Source: Hymenobacter mellowenesis (GTDB lineage Bacteria; Bacteroidota; Bacteroidia; Cytophagales; Hymenobacteraceae). From it: 64,000 nt of DNA. Positions 26,301-34,474 of the stretch are shown in pieces (within the stretch, counting starts at the first letter, position 1; each line of letters opens with the position of its first letter). The stretch spans positions 186,001 to 250,000 of the forward strand of contig NZ_JAUQSX010000003.1 of NCBI RefSeq assembly GCF_030581005.1. Reading direction: 5' to 3'. The translations under genes and the position numbers were made by a program. The notes below the pieces were generated by a model. That model ran no database searches and was not told the origin of the DNA. It worked only from the letters and a program-made list of their open reading frames with translations.

Positions 26301-26630
26301 GCCGACAACCCCGGCGCCGGCATCAAAGGCAAGGCCACGGGCAGTTTCGGCTTCATCCGCAACACCGACTGGCTGTATTCGTCGGACTACTACCGGGTGC
26401 GCACCATCACGCTGGGCTACGACCTGGGCCAGCTCATCAGCAAGCGCGTGGCGCAGGGCGCCCGCGTGTACGTGACGGCGGAAAACTTCTTCGGCCAGGA
26501 CAAATACTACGGCGGCCTCAACCCCGACGCCGTGAACACGGGCAACACCGGCACCTTCGTATCGGGCTCCGACTACGGCGGGCTGCCGCTGGCCAAAACC
26601 CTGGTTTTCGGCCTCAACCTCACTTTCTAA
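23388..26630 (+). CDS. SusC/RagA-family TonB-dependent outer-membrane transporter
   Basis: Outer-membrane importer of 1080 residues that, with the next gene product, binds and imports oligosaccharides. Signal peptide at residues 1-29 (MFLLAGPAVAAA). Then a carboxypeptidase-D-like domain (about 45-115; GKVTSPTGEGLPGVTVVVKG), the plug with the SusC signature DEVVVVGYGTQKR and VRGAGSISAGSEPLYVIDGF, then the long beta-barrel with GRLQYSYDGKYLFSGSVRRD and the aromatic C-terminal residue (LNLTF). The start at 23388 is the only one giving a signal peptide. A long leader precedes it. Substrate is inferred from neighbours as a pectin oligosaccharide. Confidence 0.96.
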   Translation: MNKFYTWQRLRLTACVPMFLLAGPAVAAAVPHAAAARHAAAADWQLTGKVTSPTGEGLPGVTVVVKGTTLGTTSNADGSFSLSVPETPGTLVFSFIGFQTQEKAFSGPGNFTVKLADDSKSLDEVVVVGYGTQKRADVTSAIATMDARKLEERPIARVDQALVGQLAGVVVKQTSGVPGRPFSIQVRGAGSISAGSEPLYVIDGFPLESVGASANGRFGSGNPLDNINPNDIEKIEVLKDAAAAAIYGSRAANGVVLITTKRGRNGKPQIQVNSYVGASRAAKKLDLLSGEEWTARATEIINNNWVKSTPAGGLPRTADQSTAFRRFLYNNSLPATTPKIGPNDVVPTLFLDERWAQPGHPGLQYIDWQDQLFRTGVSQNYQVSASGATDNVNYFVSGNYNDQQGFALGLDYKRYSVRANVEVKASNKLKFGLAITPTYSISTDPGIEGKDNRFHQLLSETPVVEDSAGVNTAYGKNENYRWGVSTASPIAVINNYSGDTRNYRTLGTVFGDFQPIAGLNLRSTLNFDNNESTSKSYQPPTRNLVTSLASGSYSTYRRQTFVNENTATYNKTLGKHDISALAGYSYNFAKLDNNSQSSSGGFVNSTVKTLNGAVLVTSSGPTETQSVLISYFGRLQYSYDGKYLFSGSVRRDASSRFGYEDRAGIFPALSAGWRISQESFLQPVTVISDLKLRASLGYSGNNTIGDYSSIATLSPYNYTFGGLIAAGQAPNKVGNSQLKWERNRTIDFGVDFGLLKNRITASFDYYTKNSQDLLLNVPVLTASGFGTNLQNIGELRNTGWEVELNTRNLEGALSWTTSLNVSHNVNEVVHLGPGDARIEVPNGLDTPSNILQVGLPIYSLFVVRQTGILSQADIDNGAAKFGNQTAGDPKYEDYNKDGKIDVNDRQVVGNPNPTYTAGITNTLRYKGFDLSFLVQGQYGGSVYSTLGRAIDRTSVGYLENALGRVRDRWYSADNPGAGIKGKATGSFGFIRNTDWLYSSDYYRVRTITLGYDLGQLISKRVAQGARVYVTAENFFGQDKYYGGLNPDAVNTGNTGTFVSGSDYGGLPLAKTLVFGLNLTF

Positions 26631-26660
26631 ATCAGCTGATTGACGCACTCAAACAGAAAG

Positions 26661-26762
26661 AACGTCATGCAGAGCGCAGCGAAGCATCTTGCCCGCTTCG
26701 TTGCGAGAGTAACTAATTACTGCTGCACGCAAGATGCTTCGCTGCGCTCTGCATGGCGTTCT
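26661..26762. repeat. Palindromic intergenic repeat, family A (copy 6)
   Basis: Arms ACGTCATGCAGAGCGCAGCG and complement, in the gap between susC and susD. A hairpin here could change the susC:susD transcript ratio. Confidence 0.92.
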
Positions 26763-26801
26763 GGGTTGCCCACTCAATCACCTCCCTTCAGAAAATTCCC
26801 C

Positions 26802-28361
26802 ATGAAAAAGATATTCCTCAGCTTATCCTTGGCTTGTGCCCTGATGACCCTGGCCGGCTGCGAAAAAGACCTGGAACAAAACCCGCTCTCGAACGGCTCG
26901 GTGCCGGACTTTTATAAGACGGCGGCCGATTTCGACCAGGCCATGTCGTCGGTCTACAGCTCGCTGCGCGCCTACCCCGACCGCGAGGTGGTGTTGTCGG
27001 AGCTGCGCTCTGACAACATGTTTGCCGTCAGTTCCATCGGCTCGCGCGACTGGGACCCCATCAACAACTTCTCGGCCGCGCTGCTCGTCATCAACCCCTA
27101 CGTGGCCGATGCTTGGGCGTCGGACTATTCGACCATCTTCCGGGCCAACACCATGCTCGAGCAGCTGGCCCAGAACGGCGCCGCCACCGGCTCGCTGCGG
27201 ACGCGCTACGAAGGCGAGACGAAGTTCATCCGCGCCTTCATGTACTTGGATTTGGTGCGCAAGTTTGGCAAGGTGCCCGTCATCGACAAGCCGCTCATTC
27301 CGCAGGAAGTAGCCCTCATCAAGCGCGGCGAGGTGGCGCAGGTGTACGCCCTGATTGAGGCCGACCTGCGCACGGCCATTGCCAACCTGCCCGCGGCCTA
27401 CACGGGCAGCGGCGTGGGCGCCACCTTGGGCGTGGGCCGCGTCACGTCGGGCGCTGCCAAGGCCCTGCTGGCCCTGGTGTACCTCACCAAATCGGGCCCC
27501 ACCTACGGCATCAACGGCCCGGGCCTGGCCAGCAACGAGTACGACAAAGCCAATGTGCTGCTCGACGAAATCATCAACCGCACCGGCACGCCCATTTCGG
27601 CTTCTTACTCGCTGCAGTCGACGTACGCCAACATTTTCTCGCCCACCAACGAGAACAACTCGGAGGTAATATTCGACCTGCAGTACATCTCCAACGGCAC
27701 GGGCACGTTAGGCTCGTCGTTCATGAACGTGGTAGCGCCCGACGGCTACTACACTTCGCTGGCGCTGCCCTTCTCGGCCGGCTCGGTCGAAATCAAGCCG
27801 ACCTCCAACGACCTGAACACGGTGTCGTACAGCGCCACCGACCTGCGCCGCGCCGTGAACATCCAGCAGGGCTACACCAACGCCGGCACCACCGACACCC
27901 GGCCGTTTTTCAAGAAGTACATCAACGTGGCCGCCAAGGGCACCAGCCGCACCGACTGGGCCACCAACTTCATTGTGATGCGCTACGCCGACGTGCTGAT
28001 GATGAAGGCCGAGTGCGAAGTGCGCAACGTGGGCGGCAGCCCGGCCACGGCCGCGGCCCGGCTCACTCCCCTGCGCACCCGCGCCGGCCTGCCCGCCCTC
28101 ACCACCATCGACCTGCCCGGCCTGATGGAGGAGCGCCGCCGCGAGTTTGCCGGCGAAAACCTGCGCTGGAACGACCTCATGCGCTCCGGCCTGGCCCTCA
28201 CCACCATGAACGCCTGGATTCTGCGCGAGGACCCGCCCACCGGCAACCCCCCAACGTATAAAATCACACGGCCCCTCACCGCCGACCTGCTGCTCTATCC
28301 CGTGCCGCAGGTGGAGCTGAGCTCGGCCCCTGGCCTGTATGACCAGAACCCGGGGTACTAA
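26802..28361 (+). CDS. SusD/RagB-family surface glycan-binding lipoprotein
   Basis: Lipoprotein of 519 residues that caps the SusC channel and captures glycans. Start 26802 gives MKKIFLSLSLACALMTLAGC with lipobox LAGC and acidic residues after Cys (EKD), a surface-export signal typical of Bacteroidota. Upstream in-frame codons lie in a palindromic repeat and are not used. Typical SusD features: FDQAMSSVYSSLRAYPDRE near the N-terminus, the TPR-like RYEGETKFIRAFMYLDLVRKFG, and near the end LMEERRREFAGENLRWNDLMR and LYPVPQVELSSAPGLYDQNP. Forms an operon with susC. Confidence 0.95.
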   Translation: MKKIFLSLSLACALMTLAGCEKDLEQNPLSNGSVPDFYKTAADFDQAMSSVYSSLRAYPDREVVLSELRSDNMFAVSSIGSRDWDPINNFSAALLVINPYVADAWASDYSTIFRANTMLEQLAQNGAATGSLRTRYEGETKFIRAFMYLDLVRKFGKVPVIDKPLIPQEVALIKRGEVAQVYALIEADLRTAIANLPAAYTGSGVGATLGVGRVTSGAAKALLALVYLTKSGPTYGINGPGLASNEYDKANVLLDEIINRTGTPISASYSLQSTYANIFSPTNENNSEVIFDLQYISNGTGTLGSSFMNVVAPDGYYTSLALPFSAGSVEIKPTSNDLNTVSYSATDLRRAVNIQQGYTNAGTTDTRPFFKKYINVAAKGTSRTDWATNFIVMRYADVLMMKAECEVRNVGGSPATAAARLTPLRTRAGLPALTTIDLPGLMEERRREFAGENLRWNDLMRSGLALTTMNAWILREDPPTGNPPTYKITRPLTADLLLYPVPQVELSSAPGLYDQNPGY

Positions 28362-28371
28362 GTGATGAGGT

Positions 28372-28493
28372 AAAAAGAACGTCATGCTGAGCGCAGTCGA
28401 AGCATATCGCGTGGGGTAGTAATTCTTTTCTTGTGATTGGATTTACTCCGGCCTGCGAGATGTCTCGGCAAGCTCGACATGACGTTCTTTTTT
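28372..28493. repeat. Palindromic intergenic repeat, family A (copy 7)
   Basis: Outer arms AAAAAGAACGTCATG and CATGACGTTCTTTTTT are perfect; the inner part is diverged on the right arm. The rest of the 300-bp gap up to 28662 holds a GC hairpin AGCGCCCGGCT (28518-28528) with AGCCGGGCGCT (28563-28573) and no gene. Confidence 0.88.
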
Positions 28494-28662
28494 GCTCACC
28501 GCTCACCGCTCACTACCAGCGCCCGGCTTTGGGGCTGCTTCGCACCATGCGGGCAGCGCCGGAGCCGGGCGCTTTGGCGTGGAGCCGGCGCGTACCGCAC
28601 AGTACAGGACGGTGCCCGGAGCGGGGGCGGCTTCATTTGCGCCAGTCCTTCAATTCCCATCC

Positions 28663-31600
28663 ATGTCGATTCTTGATTTCCGCCGGTTTGTAAGAGCGTG
28701 GCGCCCTGCCGCGTTGCTTGTGTTGCTGTGGAGCCTGAGCAGCGCTGCCCGGTCCGCGCCAGCTCCAGCCGGCCGCACGAAATTCAACTTCAACCCTGAA
28801 TGGAAAGTGCGGGTAGGGGATATGCCCGGCGCCGAAACGGCCGCCTTCGACGACGCGAAGTGGAAAAGCGTGACCTTGCCCCACGCCTGGAACGAGGACG
28901 AGGCCTTTAGCAAGGATATCAAGGATTTGAGTACGGGCGTGGCCTGGTACCGCAAGCATTTCCGGCTGCCGGCCGGGGCGGCGGGGCAGAAGGTGTTCGT
29001 CGAGTTTGAGGGCGTGCGGCTGGCGGGCGAGTTCTGGCTGAACGGCCAGCGCCTGGGCTTGTCCGAAAACGGCGTGATGGCTGTGGGCTTCGATTTGACG
29101 CCCTACCTGAAGCCCGCCCCGGCCGACAACGTGCTGGCCGTGCGAACGGACAGCGACTGGGACTACAAGGAAAAAGCCAGTGGCGCGGCCTTTCAGTGGA
29201 GCAACCGCAACTTCAACGCCAACTACGGCGGCATCCCGAAAAACGTGTTTCTGCACGTGATGAGCCTGCTGCACCAGACGCTGCCGCTGTTTTCGGTGCT
29301 GGGCACCACGGGCGTGTATGTGTATGCGCAGGATTTTGATGTGGCCGGCGGCCGGGCCACGGTGGTGGCTGAGGCGCAGGTGAAAAACGAGTTTCCGGCC
29401 GCCCGCACGTTTACTTTCGAAACGGCGGTGATGGATGGCGCGGGCAAAACCATCGGCACCTTCAGCGGCGGCGCTACGACGCTGGCGCCGGGCGAAATGA
29501 AGACGGTGACGGCGCGGGGCAAGCTGGCCGGGCTGCATTTCTGGAGCTGGGGCTACGGCTACCTCTACACGGTTTCGACCCGCTTGATTGAAAACAAGCA
29601 GGTGGTTGACGAGGTGAAAACCCGCACCGGCTTCCGCAAAACCGAGTTTGCCAACGGCCTCATCAAGCTCAACGACCGCGCCCTGATGGTGCACGGCTAC
29701 GCCCAACGCACCAGCAACGAGTGGCCCGCCGTGGGCCTGGGCGTCCCCGCCTGGCTCTCCGACTACAGCAACGGACTGATGGTGAGCGGCAACGCCAACA
29801 TGGTGCGCTGGATGCACGTCACGCCCTGGAAGCAGGACATCGAGAGCTGCGACCGGGTGGGCCTGCCCCAGGCCATGCCCGCCGGCGACGCCGAAAAAGA
29901 CGTGGCCGACCGCCGCTGGGGCCAGCGCCTGGAGCTGATGCGCGACGCCATCGTCTACAATCGCAACAACCCCAGCATCTTGTTTTACGAGGGCGGCAAC
30001 GAGAGCATCAGCGCGGCCCACATGCAGGAGCTGAAGGACATTCGGAATCAGTACGACCCGCACGGCGGCCGGGCCATCGGCTCGCGCGAGATGCTGGACA
30101 TTCCGGCCGCTGAGTACGGCGGCGAGATGCTCTACATCAACAAAAGCGCTACCAAGCCGCTTTGGGCCATGGAATACTCGCGCGATGAAGCCCTGCGCAA
30201 GCACTGGGACGAATTTTCGCCGCCCTTCCACAAGGATGGCGCCGGCCCGAGCGCCTACCACTCGGTCACGACCAACACCACCGAGAAAAAGCCCGATGGC
30301 AGCGCCTACAACCGCAACCAGGACTCGTTCGCCCGCGAGGACGTCATTCGCTGGTACGACTATTGGCACGAGCGGCCCGGCACCGGCACGCGTAGCAGCG
30401 CCGGCGGCGTCAACATCGTCTTTTCTGATACCAACACCCACTACCGCGGCGAGGAAAACTACCGCCGCAGCGGCGAGGTCGACGCCCTGCGCATTGCCAA
30501 GGACGGCTACTTCGCCCACCAGGTGATGTGGGACGGGTGGGTGGAACCCGAGAAGGCGCGCACCCACCTCATCGGCCACTGGAACTACCCGGCTGGCACG
30601 GTGAAAAACGTGGACGTGGTATCAAACGGCGAAAAGGTGGAGCTGTTTCTGAATGGCAAGTCGTTGGGTTTCGGGCAGCAGCAATACCGCTTCTTGTTCA
30701 CCTTCAAAGACGTGGCCTGGCAGCCCGGCACCCTGCGCACCGTGAGCTACGACGCCACCGGCAAAAAGGTGAGCGAAGCCGAGCACCAGACCGCCGGCCC
30801 CGCCGTGGCCCTGCGCCTGGCCGCCACCACCAGCCCCACCGGCCTGCACGCCGACGGCACCGACCTGGCCCTGGTGCAGGTGGAAGCCGTGGATGCCCAG
30901 GGCCGCCGCTGCCCCACGGCCCTCAACCTGGTCAATTTCACCCTCAGCGGCCCGGCCGAGTGGCGCGGCGGCCTGGCGCAAGGGCCCGGCAACTACATTC
31001 TGGCCAAAAGCCTGCCCGTGGAAGGCGGCGTGAACCGCGCGCTCGTGCGCAGCACCACGCAGGCCGGCACCATCACCATCACCGCTGCTTCGGAAGGCCT
31101 GAAACCCGCCACGGTCAGCCTGAAATCGCAGCCGGTTTCGGTGGCCAACGGCCTGAGTGCCCAACTGCCGGGCGCCGACCTGCCGGTGCGGTTGGGGCGC
31201 GGGCCCACGCCGGCCGGGCCGTCGTTCACCGTCTCGCGGGTGACGGTGCCCATCAAAACCGCCACGGCCAGCTCCAATGCGGCCAACGCCGCTTTCAGCT
31301 TCGACGACAATGAGCTTTCGGAATGGATTTCGGACCGCAAACAGGCCGGGCCGTGGATTGAATACGCCCTGGCCCGGCCCGCCAGCATCAGCCAAATCGC
31401 GATGAAGCTCACCGGCTGGCGCAGCAGCACCTATCCAATTCGGATTCTGGTGGATGGGCAGGAGGTTTTCAACGGGAAAACCGAGCGCAGCCTGGGCTAC
31501 TTCACGGCGGTATTTCCGCCGCGCACCGGCCAGAAAGTTCGCATCGAGCTAACCGGCCAGACGCAGGCCAAAGACGCCTTCACCATCACCGAGCTGGAAA

Positions 31601-31707
31601 CGCCCAAAACCGCTACCGCCGCCACCGACCAGGCCGGCCCGCCCGGCACGCTGGGGCTGGTGGAAGTGGAGGTGTATGAGAAAGCGAATGGGCCGGCTGC
31701 GAAATGA
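28663..31707 (+). CDS. Secreted GH2 glycosidase with C-terminal discoidin-like (F5/8 type C) domain
   Basis: Exported enzyme of 1014 residues; start 28663 gives MSILDFRRFVRAWRPAALLV, a signal peptide; the frame extends to 28492 without support. Domains: sugar-binding jelly roll (WYRKHFRL, GEFWLNGQRLG), Ig-like domain, TIM barrel with MVRWMHVTPWKQDIESCDRVG, acid/base E447 in YEGGNESIS and nucleophile E504 in LWAMEYSRDE, then DUF4982 and Big-like domains (FLNGKSLGF; VEAVDAQGRRCP), and a final galactose-binding discoidin-like module (about 870-1000; ASSNAANAAFSFDDNELSEW). The terminal module is probably for polymer binding. It is the first enzyme after SusCD. Likely beta-galactosidase or beta-glucuronidase. 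Confidence 0.85.
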   Translation: MSILDFRRFVRAWRPAALLVLLWSLSSAARSAPAPAGRTKFNFNPEWKVRVGDMPGAETAAFDDAKWKSVTLPHAWNEDEAFSKDIKDLSTGVAWYRKHFRLPAGAAGQKVFVEFEGVRLAGEFWLNGQRLGLSENGVMAVGFDLTPYLKPAPADNVLAVRTDSDWDYKEKASGAAFQWSNRNFNANYGGIPKNVFLHVMSLLHQTLPLFSVLGTTGVYVYAQDFDVAGGRATVVAEAQVKNEFPAARTFTFETAVMDGAGKTIGTFSGGATTLAPGEMKTVTARGKLAGLHFWSWGYGYLYTVSTRLIENKQVVDEVKTRTGFRKTEFANGLIKLNDRALMVHGYAQRTSNEWPAVGLGVPAWLSDYSNGLMVSGNANMVRWMHVTPWKQDIESCDRVGLPQAMPAGDAEKDVADRRWGQRLELMRDAIVYNRNNPSILFYEGGNESISAAHMQELKDIRNQYDPHGGRAIGSREMLDIPAAEYGGEMLYINKSATKPLWAMEYSRDEALRKHWDEFSPPFHKDGAGPSAYHSVTTNTTEKKPDGSAYNRNQDSFAREDVIRWYDYWHERPGTGTRSSAGGVNIVFSDTNTHYRGEENYRRSGEVDALRIAKDGYFAHQVMWDGWVEPEKARTHLIGHWNYPAGTVKNVDVVSNGEKVELFLNGKSLGFGQQQYRFLFTFKDVAWQPGTLRTVSYDATGKKVSEAEHQTAGPAVALRLAATTSPTGLHADGTDLALVQVEAVDAQGRRCPTALNLVNFTLSGPAEWRGGLAQGPGNYILAKSLPVEGGVNRALVRSTTQAGTITITAASEGLKPATVSLKSQPVSVANGLSAQLPGADLPVRLGRGPTPAGPSFTVSRVTVPIKTATASSNAANAAFSFDDNELSEWISDRKQAGPWIEYALARPASISQIAMKLTGWRSSTYPIRILVDGQEVFNGKTERSLGYFTAVFPPRTGQKVRIELTGQTQAKDAFTITELETPKTATAATDQAGPPGTLGLVEVEVYEKANGPAAK

Positions 31708-31905
31708 GCGAGCGGCGCGGGCGTCCACCTCACCCCCTGACCCCCTCTCCAAAAAAGAGGGGGCACCGGTCTTGTTCGTTTGAAGAAAAATGAATGTGCC
31801 TTTTTCACCTGTTATGTTCGTCAATGCTTCGTCTGAAGCCAGTCCGGGGCCTCCTCTTTTTTGGAGAGGGAGGCAGGGGGTGAGGTGGACGCCCGCGCCG
31901 CTCGC
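31708..31905. repeat. Long inverted repeat, family C core with unique extended arms
   Basis: Starts right after the GH2 stop and ends just before the GH115 start. Arms run from GCGAGCGGCGCGGGCGTCCA inward through CACCTCACCCCCTG and the CCCCTCTCC/GGAGAGGG core, mirrored from 31845 to 31905. About 85 nt of unrelated, more AT-rich sequence fills the loop. Confidence 0.85.
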
Positions 31906-31915
31906 GCACCCGTCC

Positions 31916-34474
31916 ATGCCTTTCTCGGCAACTCTGCTTCGCCGCATGCTATTCGTTCTGCTAGTTCTGGCTGGCCCTCTAGCCGCCCGCGCCCAAGGCC
32001 CCCTCACGGCCCCGCTCACGGCCACCAATTCCGCGCAGTCCTTCCCGTTAGTCCACGCCCACCAGGCCGCTCCACTCTGCTTCGATGCCCAGGACGCTGC
32101 CGTGGTGCGCGTGGCGGCCGAAGCCTTTGCGGGTGATGTATTCCGAGTGACGGGCCTGAAACCTAAGCTGCAAACCGCTGCGAAGGTGCCCGCTGGTGTG
32201 GCCGTTATCATCGGCACGCTGGGCCAGTCGGCTTTGATTGATAAGCTCGTGGCCAGCGGCAAGCTCCAAACCGGTCAGTTGCGCGGGCAATGGGAAAGTT
32301 ATAGCATCAGTGTTATTGAAAAGCCGTTTCCGAACGTGCCGCGGGCGCTGGTCATTGCCGGGAGCGACCGGCGGGGCACGGCGTTTGGCATGTTTGAGGT
32401 GGCGCGGCGCATGGGCGTGTCGCCGTGGGTGTGGTGGGCCGATGTGGCGCCGGCCCACCACGACGCGCTTTACGTGCAGCCCGGCCAATTGGTGCAGGGG
32501 CCGCCGGCGGTGCAGTACCGGGGTATTTTCCTCAATGACGAGGACTGGGGCCTGCGCCCCTGGGCGGCCCGGCACCTCGACAAGGATGTGCAGGACATTG
32601 GCCCGAACACCTACGCTCACATCTTCGAGCTGCTGCTGCGCCTGAAGGCCAACTACATCTGGCCGGCCATGCACCCCGGCACCAAAGCCTTCTACCACTA
32701 CCCCGCCGACCCCGTGCTGGCCGACCGCTACGCCATTGTGGTGGGAGGCAGCCACTGCGAGCCCATGCTGCGCAACAACGTATTTGAGTGGGCCGAAAAC
32801 TACGAGCACGAGTACGGCCAGAAGCCCGGCGAATGGCGCTACGACCTAAACGGCCCGCAGATGTACCGCTACTGGGAAGACCGGCTGAAGCAGTCGGCCC
32901 AGTACGAATCCATCTACACGGTGGGCATGCGCGGCATCCACGACGGCAGCATGCCCGGCCCGCCCGACCGCGCCGCCAAAGTGCGCCTGCTCGATACCGT
33001 CATCACTGACCAGCGCCGCCTGCTCAGCCAGTACGTGAAGCCCATCGGCGGCCGGCCGGTGCCCCAGATTTTTTGCCCTTACAAAGAGGTGCTGACGCTC
33101 TACCAGGCCGGCCTGAAGCTGCCCGACGACGTGACCATCGTGTGGGCCGACGACAACCACGGCTACATCCGGCAACTGTCGGACAAAACGGAGCAGCAGC
33201 GCAGCGGCGGCAGCGGCGTGTATTACCACGTTTCGTATTGGGGCGCGCCGCAGGACTACCTGTGGCTGTCGAGCATCTCGCCGGCTTTGATGAGCTACGA
33301 ACTGAGCAAGGCGTATGCGCTGGGCGCCAAGCGGCTGTGGGTGGTGAACGTGGGCGACATCAAGCCCGCCGAGCTGGAAACCCAGTTTGCCCTGGACCTG
33401 GCCTGGAACGTGGGCCGCTGGACGCCCGCCACCGCCGATGCCTACGCCGCACGCTGGGCCACCGAAACCTTCGGCCCCCGGCTGGCGCCCGCCATTGCCC
33501 GCCTCAAGCACGAGTACTACCGCCTGGGCCACGCCGCCAAGCCCGAACACCTGAGCGGCGTGAGCTTCACGGCGGCTGAGCAAAACCAGCGCCTGGCCGA
33601 TTACCAGAAAATAGCCGCCGAAGCCGAGGCTCTGGAAAAGCAGGTTCCGGCCAGCTTGCGGGATGCTTATTTCGAGCTGATTCTTTACCCCACGCAAGGC
33701 GCGCGGCTGATGAATGAGAAAGTATTTTACGCCGCCCGCAGCCTGGAGCTGGCCAAAAAGGGAGATGAAAAGGCTTTGACCTTCGCCCAAAAATCCCGTG
33801 CTGCCTACGACCAGATTCAGGCCCTGACCCGGCGCTATAACGACGAAATAGCCGGCGGCAAATGGGCCGGCATGATGAGCTCGCACCCGCGCGACCAGAA
33901 GATTTTCGAGATGCCGCCCGTGGCTACCGCCGCCTTGGTAGCGGAAGGCAAAGCCGCCAGCCAGGCCCCGGGCGCGTTGAGTAACTCAGCAACGGAAGCG
34001 GCCGAAGTCGCTACGGCTACCGCGCCGCTGCTGCTACCCGCCACGGCTTTTACCAGCAAATGGGCCGCGCCCCACGAAACCCTGGCCCCGCTGCCCGGCC
34101 TCGGGCTGGAAGGGCAGGGGCTGACCCGGCTGCCCTACGACGTGCCCTCGTTTGCGGCTGATGTGGCCCACGCGCCTTACCTGGAGTACCGCGCCAACCT
34201 TTCGGCCGGGCCGCACTCGGTGGCCGTGCGCTGCCTGCCCACCTTCGGGCTGTATGCCGGGCGGGGGCTGCACTACGCGGTGAGCGTGAATGGCGGCCCA
34301 CCCCAAACCGTGGACGTGAACGTGCCCGCCGACTCGAAGCAATGGAAGGAAAACGTGCTGCGCGGCTTCTCGCAGGGCCAGACCACGCACGAAGTAGCGG
34401 CGGCTGGCCCGGCCACCATCCGGCTGTATTTGCTGGATGCGGGGCTGGTGGTTAATCAAATTCAAGTACGATGA
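31916..34474 (+). CDS. GH115 alpha-glucuronidase, secreted
   Basis: Exported enzyme of 852 residues that would release glucuronic acid or 4-O-methylglucuronic acid linked to a glycan. I start it at 31916 (MPFSATLLRRMLFVLLVLAG...ARA); ATG 31946 is an alternative, while codons before 31916 come from the palindromic repeat. GH115 marks: VIAGSDRRGTAFGMFEVARR, WWADVAPAHHD, YRGIFLNDEDWGLRPWA, LKANYIWPAMHPG, GGSHCEPMLRNN and WADDNHGYIRQLS. The C-terminal beta domain ends the protein. The stop overlaps the next start by 4 nt (ATGA), implying coupled translation. In this locus the substrate could be glucuronidated arabinogalactan or a rhamnogalacturonan side chain rather than xylan. Confidence 0.92.
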   Translation: MPFSATLLRRMLFVLLVLAGPLAARAQGPLTAPLTATNSAQSFPLVHAHQAAPLCFDAQDAAVVRVAAEAFAGDVFRVTGLKPKLQTAAKVPAGVAVIIGTLGQSALIDKLVASGKLQTGQLRGQWESYSISVIEKPFPNVPRALVIAGSDRRGTAFGMFEVARRMGVSPWVWWADVAPAHHDALYVQPGQLVQGPPAVQYRGIFLNDEDWGLRPWAARHLDKDVQDIGPNTYAHIFELLLRLKANYIWPAMHPGTKAFYHYPADPVLADRYAIVVGGSHCEPMLRNNVFEWAENYEHEYGQKPGEWRYDLNGPQMYRYWEDRLKQSAQYESIYTVGMRGIHDGSMPGPPDRAAKVRLLDTVITDQRRLLSQYVKPIGGRPVPQIFCPYKEVLTLYQAGLKLPDDVTIVWADDNHGYIRQLSDKTEQQRSGGSGVYYHVSYWGAPQDYLWLSSISPALMSYELSKAYALGAKRLWVVNVGDIKPAELETQFALDLAWNVGRWTPATADAYAARWATETFGPRLAPAIARLKHEYYRLGHAAKPEHLSGVSFTAAEQNQRLADYQKIAAEAEALEKQVPASLRDAYFELILYPTQGARLMNEKVFYAARSLELAKKGDEKALTFAQKSRAAYDQIQALTRRYNDEIAGGKWAGMMSSHPRDQKIFEMPPVATAALVAEGKAASQAPGALSNSATEAAEVATATAPLLLPATAFTSKWAAPHETLAPLPGLGLEGQGLTRLPYDVPSFAADVAHAPYLEYRANLSAGPHSVAVRCLPTFGLYAGRGLHYAVSVNGGPPQTVDVNVPADSKQWKENVLRGFSQGQTTHEVAAAGPATIRLYLLDAGLVVNQIQVR

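Noticed and set aside
23399..26648. Long minus-strand open frame opposite susC (over 1000 codons)
   Set aside because: It is the GC-driven shadow of the susC gene, with composition rich in Val, Gly, His and Arg and no domain.
3316..28493. Family A palindromes as CRISPR repeats or insertion sequences
   Set aside because: Each is a single inverted pair at a different gene border, without regular spacing, spacers or a transposase gene.
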